DNA of 64,000 nt from Cupriavidus sp. BIS7 (GTDB lineage: Bacteria > Pseudomonadota > Gammaproteobacteria > Burkholderiales > Burkholderiaceae). Positions within the stretch are counted from its first letter, which is position 1; each line of letters begins with the position of its first letter. The stretch is taken from the NCBI RefSeq assembly GCF_000292345.1, contig NZ_ALOU01000002.1:62001-126000 (forward strand), given 5' to 3'. The notes under the pieces are model-generated. The model saw nothing but the letters and a program-made list of their open reading frames with translations, did not search any database and had not been told where the DNA came from. The position numbers and the translations under genes were made by a program. Positions 1 through 8,614 of this stretch are shown one piece after another.

Positions 1-1203
1 ATCGGCGGCCCGACCATGCTGCGTTCGGCGGCCAAGAACCACCGCGACGTAACCGTGATCGTCGATCCGGCCGACTACGCCGTGGTGCTCGATGAGATGC
101 GCGCCAATGGCAACAACGTTGGCTACGACACCAACTTCCGCCTGGCCACCAAGGTGTTCGCCCACACGGCCCAGTACGACGGCGCGATCACGAACTACCT
201 GACCAGCCTTGGCGCCGACAAGTCGCACCAGGCGCGCAGCGCCTATCCGCAGACGCTGAACCTGGCCTTCGAGAAGGTTCAGGAAATGCGCTACGGCGAG
301 AACCCGCACCAGTCGGCCGCGTTCTACCGCGATCTCAAGACCGTGGATGGCGCGCTGGCCAACTATGTGCAGCTGCAGGGCAAGGAACTGTCCTACAACA
401 ACATCGCCGACGCGGACGCCGCGTGGGAATGCGTGAAGTCGTTCAACGCCGCTGCCGGCGCCGCATGCGTGATCATCAAGCACGCCAATCCGTGCGGCGT
501 GGCCGTCGGCGTGAACGCGCTGGAGGCCTACGACAAGGCATTCAAGACCGATTCGACCTCGGCCTTCGGCGGCATCATCGCCTTCAACGTGGAACTGGAC
601 GCAGCGGCAGCGCAGGCCGTGGCCAAGCAGTTCGTGGAAGTGCTGATCGCCCCGTCGTTCAGCGCTGCCGCACGCGAAGTGTTTGCCGCCAAGCAGAACG
701 TACGCCTGCTGGAGATCCCGCTGGGCAAGGGCGTGAACCAGTATGACCTGAAGCGCGTGGGCGGCGGCCTGCTGGTGCAGGGCCCGGACGCACGCAACGT
801 GCAGCCGTCCGAGCTGCGCGTGGTGACGCGCCGTCATCCGACGCCGAAGGAAATGGACGACCTGATGTTCGCCTGGCGCGTGGCCAAGTTCGTCAAGTCG
901 AACGCGATCGTGTTCTGCGGCAACGGCATGACGCTGGGCGTGGGCGCCGGCCAGATGAGCCGCGTGGACTCGGCCCGCATCGCCAGCATCAAGGCACAGA
1001 ATGCAGGCCTGACGCTGGCTGGTTCGGCGGTGGCGTCTGACGCGTTCTTCCCGTTCCGCGATGGCCTGGACGTGGTTGTGGATGCTGGTGCGACGGTAGT
1101 GATCCAGCCGGGCGGTTCGATGCGCGACGACGAAGTGATCGCCGCTGCGGACGAACGCGGCATCGCGATGGTGCTGACCGGCACGCGCCACTTCCGCCAC
1201 TGA
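1..1203 (+). CDS. purH: Bifunctional AICAR formyltransferase/IMP cyclohydrolase (5' end outside window)
   Basis: PurH catalyses the last two steps of IMP synthesis: formylation of AICAR and ring closure. The reading frame is open from base 1, so the start codon and most of the N-terminal cyclohydrolase domain lie left of the window; 400 codons are present. The first visible residues ([13 protein letters not shown]) are the end of the MGS-like cyclohydrolase domain. The transformylase domain follows, with the signature KHANPCGVA at about residues 160-168, which carries the catalytic Lys-His pair. The C-terminus has [12 protein letters not shown] and ends GTRHFRH, as is typical of full-length PurH. 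A palindromic repeat begins 18 bases after the stop. Confidence 0.97.
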   Translation: MGGPTMLRSAAKNHRDVTVIVDPADYAVVLDEMRANGNNVGYDTNFRLATKVFAHTAQYDGAITNYLTSLGADKSHQARSAYPQTLNLAFEKVQEMRYGENPHQSAAFYRDLKTVDGALANYVQLQGKELSYNNIADADAAWECVKSFNAAAGAACVIIKHANPCGVAVGVNALEAYDKAFKTDSTSAFGGIIAFNVELDAAAAQAVAKQFVEVLIAPSFSAAAREVFAAKQNVRLLEIPLGKGVNQYDLKRVGGGLLVQGPDARNVQPSELRVVTRRHPTPKEMDDLMFAWRVAKFVKSNAIVFCGNGMTLGVGAGQMSRVDSARIASIKAQNAGLTLAGSAVASDAFFPFRDGLDVVVDAGATVVIQPGGSMRDDEVIAAADERGIAMVLTGTRHFRH

Positions 1204-1221
1204 TCCCGAAGGCCGAATCGA

Positions 1222-1438
1222 GGCTGTTGGTTGTTTAACGACCGACGCCGCCGGCCGCGCCCAAGTGGGCTCAGGAGGTAGTGTCTTGGCTCTCTCTCCC
1301 CTCATGGGGAGAGAGTAGGAGAGAGGGGTGGTACAGCAAGGGACCACATCGAGCAAAGCTGTCGGTTTGATCCAGCACGGCGGCACTTGAAGCCCCTGCC
1401 CTCTCCCCCAACCCCTCTCCCGCCTTGCGGGAGAGGGG
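1222..1438. repeat. Composite palindromic repeat, copy 1 of 2
   Basis: This is an intergenic element of about 217 bases between purH and ruvC. It contains a 10-bp-arm hairpin (1292-1301 with 1306-1315, loop TCAT) and a 12-bp-arm hairpin (1412-1423 with 1427-1438, loop CTT), joined by about 95 bases. The whole unit, including the non-palindromic left flank starting GGCTGTTGGTTGTTTAACG, is recognisable in inverted orientation at 22391-22607. It is probably a non-autonomous dispersed element: no open reading frame of its own is evident. Confidence 0.85.
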
Positions 1439-1561
1439 AGCAAACCAGTGGCACGGGTCAGGTGCCACATCAAGCAAAACCAGCGGGAGAGGGGAGCAAA
1501 CCCGCAGCAATTCGGGCTTTGCCAGCGTACACTACGCGCATTTCCCCCCTCCCCTTGCTGC
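1439..1561. repeat. Remainder of purH-ruvC gap with a duplicated 20-base fragment
   Basis: The 20-base sequence at 1427-1446 (right arm of the hairpin plus AGCAAACC) recurs exactly at 1483-1502. It looks like a partial tandem duplication of the repeat's end. The rest of the gap up to the ruvC start shows no convincing gene and no clear promoter. Confidence 0.7.
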
Positions 1562-2107
1562 ATGCGTATTCTCGGCATCGATCCCGGATTGCGAACCACT
1601 GGCTTTGGCGTGCTCGAAAAGCACGGCAACAAGCTTGTCTATGTCGCTTCGGGCACGATCCGCAGCAATGGCGAGACGAGCCTGCCTGAACGCCTGAAAA
1701 CGCTCTACGACGGCATTTCGGAAGTCGCCCGGACCTACACGCCCGACTGCGCGGCGATCGAAAAGGTCTTCGTCAACGTCAACCCGCAATCGACGCTGAT
1801 GCTCGGCCAGGCGCGTGGCGCGGCGATCTGCGGGCTGGTCGGGCAAGGGCTGCCGGTGTTCGAATATACGGCGCTGCAACTCAAGGTGGCGGTAGTCGGC
1901 TATGGCCGGGCCAACAAGGAACAGGTGCAGGAGATGGTGATGCGGCTGCTGTCGCTGTCCGGCCGTCCCAGTTCCGATGCGGCCGATGCGCTTGGCGTGG
2001 CGATCTGTCATGCCAACGGCGGCGATACGCTCGGCACGCTCGCGGGCCTTGCGCCCGATCTGGCGCGCAAGGGCATGCGCGTCAGGCGCGGCCGACTGGT
2101 GGGCTGA
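1562..2107 (+). CDS. ruvC: Crossover junction endodeoxyribonuclease RuvC
   Basis: RuvC resolves Holliday junctions together with RuvAB. The 181-residue product (E. coli 173) begins [16 protein letters not shown]. The four acidic catalytic residues are all in place: D7 (IDPG), E67 (AAIEKVF), D139 and D142 (SSDAADAL). I chose the ATG at 1562 because the family begins exactly there; an upstream in-frame start at 1448 would add 38 residues encoded by repeat DNA. The gene lies on the same strand as ruvA and ruvB but is separated from them by a phosphodiesterase gene. Confidence 0.97.
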   Translation: MRILGIDPGLRTTGFGVLEKHGNKLVYVASGTIRSNGETSLPERLKTLYDGISEVARTYTPDCAAIEKVFVNVNPQSTLMLGQARGAAICGLVGQGLPVFEYTALQLKVAVVGYGRANKEQVQEMVMRLLSLSGRPSSDAADALGVAICHANGGDTLGTLAGLAPDLARKGMRVRRGRLVG

Positions 2108-2176
2108 CGGTAAGCTGAAGGTTGGCTGAACCGCCCCTTACAATCGGCATTCGCGACATTGTCAGGAATGCCCCCG

Positions 2177-3340
2177 ATGCCCGATCCGCTCGTCACCCGA
2201 CGTTCATTTGCCGCAGCAATCGCCAGCCTGGCCGCTAGTCTGATCGCCGGCTGCGCTGCGCCACCGCAAGCACCCACGACTGCAGCGCCCGCCGCTCCTA
2301 CCGCTATCGCGCCGAAGCCGCTGGTCATCGGCCATCGCGGCGCCAGCGCGCTGCGGCCCGAACATACGCTGGCGTCCTACCAGAAGGCCATCGACGACGG
2401 CGCAGACATTATCGAGCCCGATCTCGTTGCGACGAAAGACGGCGTGCTGGTGGCGCGCCACGAGAACGACATCACCGGCACCACCAATGTGGCCGAGCTG
2501 CCCCAGTTTGCCGACCGCAAGCGCCTGAAGGTCATCGACGGCGAACGGTTGACCGGCTGGTTCACCGAGGACTTCACGCTGGCCGAGCTGAAGACGTTGC
2601 GCGCGCGTGAGCGGATTCCAAAACTGCGCCCGGACAACGCGAAATACAACGACCAGTTCGAAATCCCGACATTCGACGAGATCCTGAAGCTGGCCGCGCA
2701 GGCGGCCACGAAGCGCGGACGCCCGGTGGGGATCTATCCCGAACTCAAGCACCCGAGCTACTTCCGTGGCATCGGGCTGCCGCTCGAGGAACGGCTCGTG
2801 ACTGCGCTGCGGGGTAACGCCTACGCGAATGACGCGCCGATCTACGTGCAGTCGTTCGAGACCGCGCCGCTGCGAACGGTAAAGCGGCTGCTTGGCGGGT
2901 CCATGCCGAACGTGAAGATCGTGCAGCTCATCGGCAATCCACGTAGCCGCCCGGCTGACTGGCGACTGGCCGGCGACACGCGCACCTACGCAGACATGGT
3001 GACGCCGTTCGGCCTGCGCGAAGTGGCCACCTATGCGAACGGCATCGGCCCCGAGAAGAACGCCGTGATTCCGCGCAATGCACAGGGAGACCTTGCCGCG
3101 CCGACAGCGCTCGTCGCCAATGCCCATGCGGCGGGCCTGGTGGTGCATCCGTACACGTTCCGGCCCGAAAACGCGTTCCTGCCGAAGTCGCTGCGCGCAC
3201 CCGGCGGCGACGCCACGCGTAACCCAGCCGGCATGATCCGCGAAGTGCAGGTGTTTATCGATGCGGGCATAGACGGGTTCTTTACCGATGATCCCGCGCT
3301 CGGCCGTCGCGCCGTGGACGTCTCTCCCGTCTCCCACTAG
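2177..3340 (+). CDS. glpQ: Glycerophosphodiester phosphodiesterase, Tat-exported lipoprotein
   Basis: It hydrolyses glycerophosphodiesters to glycerol 3-phosphate and an alcohol, probably outside the inner membrane. The 387-residue product starts with a twin-arginine motif (TRRSFAA, residues 7-13), a hydrophobic stretch and a lipobox (SLIAGC, Cys26). The GDPD core begins IGHRGASALRPEHT, with the later EPDLVATKDGVLVARHEN block holding the second catalytic His and the metal ligands. I chose the ATG at 2177 because AGGA at 2164-2167 sits nine bases upstream; ATG 2168 is too close to that site. The insert with ERLTGWFTEDFTLAELK resembles periplasmic GlpQ. It lies between ruvC and ruvA with no evident functional link. 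Confidence 0.88.
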   Translation: MPDPLVTRRSFAAAIASLAASLIAGCAAPPQAPTTAAPAAPTAIAPKPLVIGHRGASALRPEHTLASYQKAIDDGADIIEPDLVATKDGVLVARHENDITGTTNVAELPQFADRKRLKVIDGERLTGWFTEDFTLAELKTLRARERIPKLRPDNAKYNDQFEIPTFDEILKLAAQAATKRGRPVGIYPELKHPSYFRGIGLPLEERLVTALRGNAYANDAPIYVQSFETAPLRTVKRLLGGSMPNVKIVQLIGNPRSRPADWRLAGDTRTYADMVTPFGLREVATYANGIGPEKNAVIPRNAQGDLAAPTALVANAHAAGLVVHPYTFRPENAFLPKSLRAPGGDATRNPAGMIREVQVFIDAGIDGFFTDDPALGRRAVDVSPVSH

Positions 3341-3424
3341 CGTGAGAAGGAAGCAAACACGGCGCATGGATGCCGCTGGCCGCGCTACACTTGCGGCCAG
3401 TTTCGCATCTCCATCGCACCCATC

Positions 3425-4006
3425 ATGATCGGACGCATCGCCGGCACCCTGCTTGAGAAGAATCCCCCGCATCTGCTGGTCGACTGCCACGGCGTCGGCT
3501 ATGAGATCGACGTGCCGATGAGCACGTTCTACAACCTGCCCGCGATTGGCCACCCCGTCACGCTGCTGACCCAGCAGATCGTGCGGGAGGACGCGCACCT
3601 GCTGTTCGGTTTTGCCACGGCCACCGAGCGCAATACGTTTCGCGAGCTGATCAAGATCACCGGCATCGGCGCGCGCACGGCGCTGGCCGTGCTGTCGGGG
3701 CTATCTGTGCCGGAGCTGGCGCAGGCCGTCACGATGCAGGAAGCGGGCCGGCTGACGAAGATCCCCGGCATCGGCAAGAAGACCGCCGAACGGCTGCTGC
3801 TGGAACTCAAGGGCAAGCTCGGTGCCGAACTCGGCCACGCGCCGGGGGTCACGCCGGTATCCGATAGCGCCGTCGATGTTCTCAACGCGCTGCTGGCGCT
3901 GGGCTACTCGGAGAAGGAAGCCGCGCTGGCGATCAAGCAGGTTCCGGCCGGCACTGGAGTATCCGACGGCATCAAGCTTGCGCTGAAGGCACTGTCGAAG
4001 GGTTGA
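3425..4006 (+). CDS. ruvA: Holliday junction branch migration protein RuvA
   Basis: RuvA binds the four-way junction and loads the RuvB helicase. The product has 193 residues, close to the usual 190-205. The N-terminal OB fold begins [15 protein letters not shown]. Two helix-hairpin-helix motifs follow: [15 protein letters not shown] (about 79-93) and [19 protein letters not shown] (about 114-132). The C-terminal RuvB-binding domain contains [17 protein letters not shown]. RuvB starts 91 bases downstream, so the two are probably co-transcribed. Confidence 0.97.
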   Translation: MIGRIAGTLLEKNPPHLLVDCHGVGYEIDVPMSTFYNLPAIGHPVTLLTQQIVREDAHLLFGFATATERNTFRELIKITGIGARTALAVLSGLSVPELAQAVTMQEAGRLTKIPGIGKKTAERLLLELKGKLGAELGHAPGVTPVSDSAVDVLNALLALGYSEKEAALAIKQVPAGTGVSDGIKLALKALSKG

Positions 4007-4097
4007 AGAACGGCTGAGGAAGCGTTGTGGGAGAGTTAAGGGAGAGTTGAGGCCGGGGGCCGCAGCGTAGAATGGCGGCAAATTGCTTCTGACTGCC

Positions 4098-5168
4098 ATG
4101 ATTGAAACCGACAAGCTGACCGGCGCCGACCGCCTGCCCGACCGCGTGATCTCGGCCACGCCCGCCTCCAGCCACGAGGAAGCGTTCGAGCGCGCACTGC
4201 GCCCGAAGCTGCTCGACGAGTACGTCGGCCAGGAAAAGATACGCGGCCAGCTGGACATCTTCATGCACGCGGCCCGCAAGCGCCGCGAGGCACTGGATCA
4301 CGTGCTGCTGTTTGGCCCGCCTGGGCTGGGCAAGACCACGCTGGCCCACATCATCGCGCGCGAGATGGGCGTCAACCTGCGGCAGACTTCGGGCCCGGTG
4401 CTGGAGCGCCCGGGCGACCTGGCCGCGCTGCTGACCAACCTCGAAGCCCACGACGTCCTGTTCATCGACGAAATTCACCGGCTGTCGCCGGTGGTCGAGG
4501 AAATCCTGTATCCGGCGCTGGAGGACTACCAGATCGACATCATGATCGGCGAAGGCCCCGCGGCCCGGTCGGTCAAGCTCGACCTGCAGCCGTTCACGCT
4601 GGTGGGCGCCACCACGCGCGCCGGCATGCTGACCAATCCGCTGCGCGACCGCTTCGGCATCGTGGCGCGGCTGGAGTTCTATACGCCGGAGGAACTGTCG
4701 CGCATCGTGGCGCGTTCGGCCCATTTGCTCAACGCCACCATCGACTCCGCCGGAGCGCTGGAGATCGCGCGCCGTGCGCGAGGCACGCCGCGAATCGCCA
4801 ACCGGCTGCTGCGCCGCGTGCGCGACTACGCCGAGGTCAAGGGTGACGGCACAATCACCCAGAAACTTGCGGATGCGGCACTTGCGATGCTCGATGTCGA
4901 CACCGTCGGCTTCGACCTGATGGACCGCAAGCTGCTGGAAGCCGTGCTGCACAAGTTCGACGGCGGGCCGGTTGGTGTGGACAACCTGGCCGCCGCGATC
5001 GGCGAATCGCGCGACACGATCGAAGACGTACTAGAGCCGTATCTGATCCAGCAGGGGTATCTGCAGCGCACACCGCGCGGCCGCGTCGCCACAGCCGCCG
5101 CATACCGCCATTTCGGCCTGGCATCGCCGCGGAACAACGGCGGCGCCGAGATGTTCGACGCTCCCTGA
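4098..5168 (+). CDS. ruvB: Holliday junction branch migration ATPase RuvB
   Basis: This AAA+ motor drives branch migration with RuvA. The 356-residue product has Walker [11 protein letters not shown], Walker [10 protein letters not shown], sensor GATTRAG and the arginine-finger region LRDRFG. A winged-helix DNA-binding domain forms the C-terminus ([15 protein letters not shown]). I chose the ATG at 4098 (MIETDKLTG); an in-frame TTG at 4083 would add five residues with no support. No clear intrinsic terminator follows. Confidence 0.97.
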   Translation: MIETDKLTGADRLPDRVISATPASSHEEAFERALRPKLLDEYVGQEKIRGQLDIFMHAARKRREALDHVLLFGPPGLGKTTLAHIIAREMGVNLRQTSGPVLERPGDLAALLTNLEAHDVLFIDEIHRLSPVVEEILYPALEDYQIDIMIGEGPAARSVKLDLQPFTLVGATTRAGMLTNPLRDRFGIVARLEFYTPEELSRIVARSAHLLNATIDSAGALEIARRARGTPRIANRLLRRVRDYAEVKGDGTITQKLADAALAMLDVDTVGFDLMDRKLLEAVLHKFDGGPVGVDNLAAAIGESRDTIEDVLEPYLIQQGYLQRTPRGRVATAAAYRHFGLASPRNNGGAEMFDAP

Positions 5169-5322
5169 TCCTTCCTGCTCCTCCGGCACGCGGCGGGCGC
5201 CTCAATTAAACGTTTTAGGGCCCGTCGCAAATTTTTTCGAAGTGGATTGCTGGCCTCTGGCCGGTTGTCCACAATGGCTGAATCCCTTTACTACAAGCGC
5301 GCTCGCGCAATAAGGATCAGCC

Positions 5323-5931
5323 ATGACACTCCGAGCCAGCCGTACCTCCCTGATTTCCGCACTCTCCGCCGCTGCCTGCCTGGCATTCGGCGTGGCAGGT
5401 GCAGCCCATGCACAGAAGCCGTCGACGACGCCGGCGCCGATCGGCGTGGCCGAGGAGGCCGTGGTCAGCGGCAAGGTGGTCGATATCGACCCGCAGTCCA
5501 AAGCCGTGCTCGTACAGGGCCCGCGCGGCAATCTCGTCGAACTGGTGGCCGGTGACGAAGCCAAGAACATCGGCAACGTGCGCAAGGGTGACATCGTCAC
5601 GCTGACGCGCGGCGCGGCCATCGTCGCGTCGCTGGAGCCGGTGGGCAGCAAGGACACCGCGCTGATGGAACAGGTGGAGCGCGTTTCCCATGCACAGGAG
5701 GGCGGCAAGCCGGGCGTGATGCGCGAGATCACGACCACGATCACCGCGCAGATCACCAAGGTGGATGTGGCCAAGCGCCTGGTGACGTTCCGCGGCCCGC
5801 GCGAAACCCTGCGTACCGTGAAGGTGCAGGATCCGAATATCGACCTGGCGAACGTCAAGCAGGGACAAATGGCCAAGATCGTTGTGCGCGAAGTGGTAGC
5901 CATCACCGTCAAGTCGCCGACCGCCGGCTGA
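5323..5931 (+). CDS. Exported protein with two tandem similar domains, function unknown
   Basis: The 202-residue product has a signal peptide (hydrophobic core about residues 10-25, probable cleavage after AAHA, residue 30). The rest contains two similar halves of about 55 residues. The first (about 47-101) reads VVSGKVVDIDPQSKAVLV and then GNVRKGDIVTL; the second (about 142-195) reads ITAQITKVDVAKRLVTF and then ANVKQGQMAKIVV. The pattern of alternating hydrophobic residues suggests two small beta-barrels in the periplasm. The start has AAGGA at 5312-5316. It is followed 45 bases later by a SYLF-domain lipoprotein, so the two may form an envelope operon. I do not recognise a named family. Confidence 0.75.
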   Translation: MTLRASRTSLISALSAAACLAFGVAGAAHAQKPSTTPAPIGVAEEAVVSGKVVDIDPQSKAVLVQGPRGNLVELVAGDEAKNIGNVRKGDIVTLTRGAAIVASLEPVGSKDTALMEQVERVSHAQEGGKPGVMREITTTITAQITKVDVAKRLVTFRGPRETLRTVKVQDPNIDLANVKQGQMAKIVVREVVAITVKSPTAG

Positions 5932-5976
5932 TTTCCAGCCTGTGACCCGCCTGCGATCCCAATCAGGAGAACAACA

Positions 5977-6561
5977 ATGAATCGACGCCACTTTGTCACC
6001 CGCGTGGCCGGGTCTGGTCTGCTTGCCGCCACCGCGGTGGCGGCGGGCTGCACGACCACCGGCTCCAGCGATTCGAAGGACCCCGTGGCCCGGCGCCAGG
6101 AGATCGACGCTGGTTCCGAGGGGACATTGAACCGTCTGTTCACCTCGGTCGACGGCTCGCGCGATCTGGCAAACAAGGCCCAGGGCATTCTGGTGTTCCC
6201 GCGCGTGCTGGCAGGCGGGCTGGTGATTGGTGGCGAGTACGGCGATGGCTCGCTGCGCAGCAAGGGTTCGACGGTGGGCTACTACCGCACGATCGCCGCA
6301 TCGTTCGGCCTGACCGCCGGCGGCCAGTCGCGCTCGGTGGTCATCATGTTCATGACGCCGGAGGCCTACAACAAGTTCGTGCAGTCGAAGGGCTGGACGG
6401 CCGGCGTGGATGCCAGCGTGGCGCTGGCCAAGGTCGGCGCCAACGGCAAAGTGGACACGGTCACGGGACAACAGCCGGTGATCGCCTTCGTGCAGACCAA
6501 TGCCGGCCTGATGTTCGACGTTTCGCTCGATGGGTCCAAGATCAGCAAGCTGGAGCTGTAA
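5977..6561 (+). CDS. SYLF-domain (Ysc84-like) lipoprotein
   Basis: The 194-residue product begins MNRRHFVTRVAGSGLLAAT and has a lipobox ending VAAGC at Cys25, so it should be lipidated after export; the RRHF stretch is Tat-like. The mature part matches the SYLF/DUF500 family: KAQGILVFPRVLAGGLVIGGEYG, a YYRTIAASFGLTAGGQSRSVVIMFM core, and an end in DGSKISKLEL. Eukaryotic members bind phosphoinositides and actin; the bacterial role is not established. AGGAGA lies seven bases before the ATG. A strong terminator follows at 6596-6622. Confidence 0.88.
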   Translation: MNRRHFVTRVAGSGLLAATAVAAGCTTTGSSDSKDPVARRQEIDAGSEGTLNRLFTSVDGSRDLANKAQGILVFPRVLAGGLVIGGEYGDGSLRSKGSTVGYYRTIAASFGLTAGGQSRSVVIMFMTPEAYNKFVQSKGWTAGVDASVALAKVGANGKVDTVTGQQPVIAFVQTNAGLMFDVSLDGSKISKLEL

Positions 6562-6595
6562 CGCGCAGGGTTTCTCCTCCTCCTGCGATTGGACA

Positions 6596-6622
6596 ACTCC
6601 CGGCTCAGGCCGGGAGTTTTTT
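6596..6622 (+). terminator. Intrinsic terminator after the SYLF lipoprotein gene
   Basis: A 9-bp perfect stem (6596-6604 with 6609-6617, ACTCCCGGC/GCCGGGAGT) closes a TCAG loop and runs into six T. It ends the plus-strand transcription unit beginning at about 5300. Confidence 0.93.
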
Positions 6623-6713
6623 ATGGTGGGACCGGGTGCCGGCGCCAAGCGCGTGGTGCTGGCGAAGTCGAAGCTGTGGTCCGGCGGCCGCTGGCCCCGC
6701 CACGCTCCCGCTT

Positions 6714-7388
6714 CTAGGGGACGCGTCGATCCACTTCGTCGAGCGTAAGCGCTTCCAGGTGGCTGACATCGGCCCACTGGAGCAGCGTCAGGTTGGCGCT
6801 GTCGCAGCGCAACCGGTTGATGCTGGCATTGAGCAGTTCGTGCTCGCGCGGGGCTTCAAGCGTCATGCCCATCGCCTCGCGATAGAGGCAGTCGAGCACG
6901 CCGCCGTGGGCCACCAGCGCGATCCGCTCGCCGGGATGGCGGCGCGACAGCGACAACGCCACCTCCACGGCCCGATCGTGAAACTCGCGCAGCGATTCAC
7001 CGGCGGGCGGCGCGTAATCAGGCACGCGCGCCTGCCAGCGCGCGAAATCCTCGGGGCGCTTCTCGGCCACCTCGGCGTAGGTCATGCCTTCAAGGTCGCC
7101 ATAGCAACGCTCGCGCAGGCGCCGCTCGCGCCGCACCTGCAGCCCCAGCGTCTCGGCAAGCGGCGCAGCCGTTTCCATGGCACGGCCGAGGTCGCTCGTG
7201 TAGACCGCATCGATCGGCTCGCCGGCCAGCGCCTCGGCCAGCGCGCGGGCCTGTGCGCGTCCGGTCTCGTTGAGCGGAATGTCGATCTGGCCCTGCAGCC
7301 GCCGTTCGCGGTTCCAGGCCGTCTCGCCATGGCGGATCACGATCAGGTGGGTGTAGGCCAGCGTTTGCGGGCCGGTGCTTTGCAACAT
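6714..7388 (-). CDS. Histidine phosphatase family protein (phosphoglycerate mutase-like)
   Basis: The 224-residue product contains the phospho-histidine motif LIVIRHGETAWNRERRLQG (residues 15-33) and the second catalytic block ALVAHGGVLDCLYREAMG. The acid/base Glu lies in the LRERCYGDLEGMTYAEV segment. These place it in the GpmB/CobC-like branch of the histidine phosphatase superfamily; the substrate cannot be told from sequence. GAGGAA precedes the ATG. It is the last gene of a minus-strand run tyrS-dtd-PEBP-this gene, 60 bases behind the PEBP gene. Confidence 0.88.
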   Translation of the reverse strand: MLQSTGPQTLAYTHLIVIRHGETAWNRERRLQGQIDIPLNETGRAQARALAEALAGEPIDAVYTSDLGRAMETAAPLAETLGLQVRRERRLRERCYGDLEGMTYAEVAEKRPEDFARWQARVPDYAPPAGESLREFHDRAVEVALSLSRRHPGERIALVAHGGVLDCLYREAMGMTLEAPREHELLNASINRLRCDSANLTLLQWADVSHLEALTLDEVDRRVP

Positions 7389-7448
7389 TCCGGTTCCTCG
7401 GGGGGCGGCGGTTCGCGCCAGGTCTGGTGCCCGGCATCGCGAACAGGG

Positions 7449-8096
7449 TTATTTCACGAGCCTCGGGTTAAGGGTGTACGTCCCGGTCAGGCGGGCCTCG
7501 GCCAGCACATGACCCTGGATCGCACGACGAACGTCCGCACCGGTGAACTTGCCCTCGACCGGCACGCGGTCGATGTCCAGCGCGTACACGGTGAAAACGT
7601 AGTGGTGGATGATCGAATCGTTCCACGGCGGGCACGGGCCGTCATAGCCGAAATAGTCGCCCTTCATGTCCGCGTCGCCAGCGAACCAGCCCGTGTAGTC
7701 GTTCAGGCCGTGGCGCAGCCCGCCTGCCGTGGCGGTACCCGCCAGCGCCTCTGGGCCCGGCTTGCCGCGCGCGATCACGCCGTCGCTGTGCGAGCCGGCA
7801 GGGACCGAGTTCAGGCCGGGCGGGATGTCCACCAGCACCCAATGGAAGAAGTCCACGCGCGGCAGCGATGCCGGTATCTCGCGGCCCTCCTGGTTCACGT
7901 CGTCACCCTTGCTCGGCACGTCGCCATCGTGGCAGATCAGCACGAACGAACGCGTGCCGGCAGGTGCGTCATCCCAATGCAGGTCCGGGTTGCGGTTGCT
8001 CGACAGCGTCACATGGCTAGCCGCGTCGGGCACGCAGAACGCAAATTCGCCGGGGATCGGCGCATTGTCGGCAAATGCCTTGCTCCAGAGTTTCAT
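7449..8096 (-). CDS. YbhB/YbcL-family (PEBP, Raf-kinase-inhibitor-like) protein
   Basis: The 215-residue product has the PEBP ligand-pocket signatures: NRNPDLHWDDAPAGTRSFVL, then HWVLVDIPP, and GYDGPCPPWNDSIIHHYVFTVYALD. No signal peptide is evident. The family binds anionic ligands and is poorly characterised in bacteria. It has insertions compared with the ~160-residue YbhB. The start is supported by GGAGAT just upstream of the ATG at 8096. It sits between dtd (34-base gap) and the phosphatase gene. Confidence 0.88.
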   Translation of the reverse strand: MKLWSKAFADNAPIPGEFAFCVPDAASHVTLSSNRNPDLHWDDAPAGTRSFVLICHDGDVPSKGDDVNQEGREIPASLPRVDFFHWVLVDIPPGLNSVPAGSHSDGVIARGKPGPEALAGTATAGGLRHGLNDYTGWFAGDADMKGDYFGYDGPCPPWNDSIIHHYVFTVYALDIDRVPVEGKFTGADVRRAIQGHVLAEARLTGTYTLNPRLVK

Positions 8097-8130
8097 GGGG
8101 ATCTCCTTGGATGTCGATGTCAGGCGGCGG

Positions 8131-8601
8131 TCAGGCGTTCGCGGCCGGCGGCACGCGCAGCCAGAACGTCACGGGACCATCATTTGTCAGGCTGACTTGC
8201 ATCATCGCGCCGAATTCGCCGGTCTGCACCGACGGATGCGCAACGCGCGCGCGGGTCACGAAGTGATCGTACAGGCGGCGGCCGTCCTCGGGCGAGGCAG
8301 CCGGGGTGAAGCTGGGACGCGTGCCGCTGTTGGTATCGGCGGCCAGCGTGAACTGGGACACCACGAGCAGGCCGCCCGCCGTCCCGCTGCCATCGATGTT
8401 CTGCACCGGCAGGTTCATCTTGCCATCCGCGTCGGAAAACACGCGGTACGACAGCAGCTTGGCCAGCAACCGCTCGGCCTGCGCCTCGGTATCGCCGCGC
8501 TCGGCGCAGACCAGCGCCAGCAGGCCAGCGCCGATTTCGCCGGTGGTACGGCCATCCACGGTCACGCGCGCCTGCGATACGCGCTGGATCAGGGCGATCA
8601 T
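8131..8601 (-). CDS. dtd: D-aminoacyl-tRNA deacylase
   Basis: Dtd frees tRNA from mischarged D-amino acids and glycine. The 156-residue product shows both active-site motifs: [17 protein letters not shown] (residues ~82-98) and the Gly-cisPro loop in [11 protein letters not shown] near the C-terminus. Its length is close to the usual ~145-155. It starts 13 bases after the tyrS stop codon. The pairing with tyrosyl-tRNA synthetase makes sense, since D-Tyr-tRNA is the classic substrate. Confidence 0.96.
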   Translation of the reverse strand: MIALIQRVSQARVTVDGRTTGEIGAGLLALVCAERGDTEAQAERLLAKLLSYRVFSDADGKMNLPVQNIDGSGTAGGLLVVSQFTLAADTNSGTRPSFTPAASPEDGRRLYDHFVTRARVAHPSVQTGEFGAMMQVSLTNDGPVTFWLRVPPAANA

Positions 8602-8614
8602 CGCTGGCTCGGGC

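Noticed and set aside
1222..1438. Insertion sequence at the purH-ruvC gap
   Set aside because: No transposase frame, no terminal inverted repeats bounding a gene and no target duplication could be seen; it is a short palindromic repeat.
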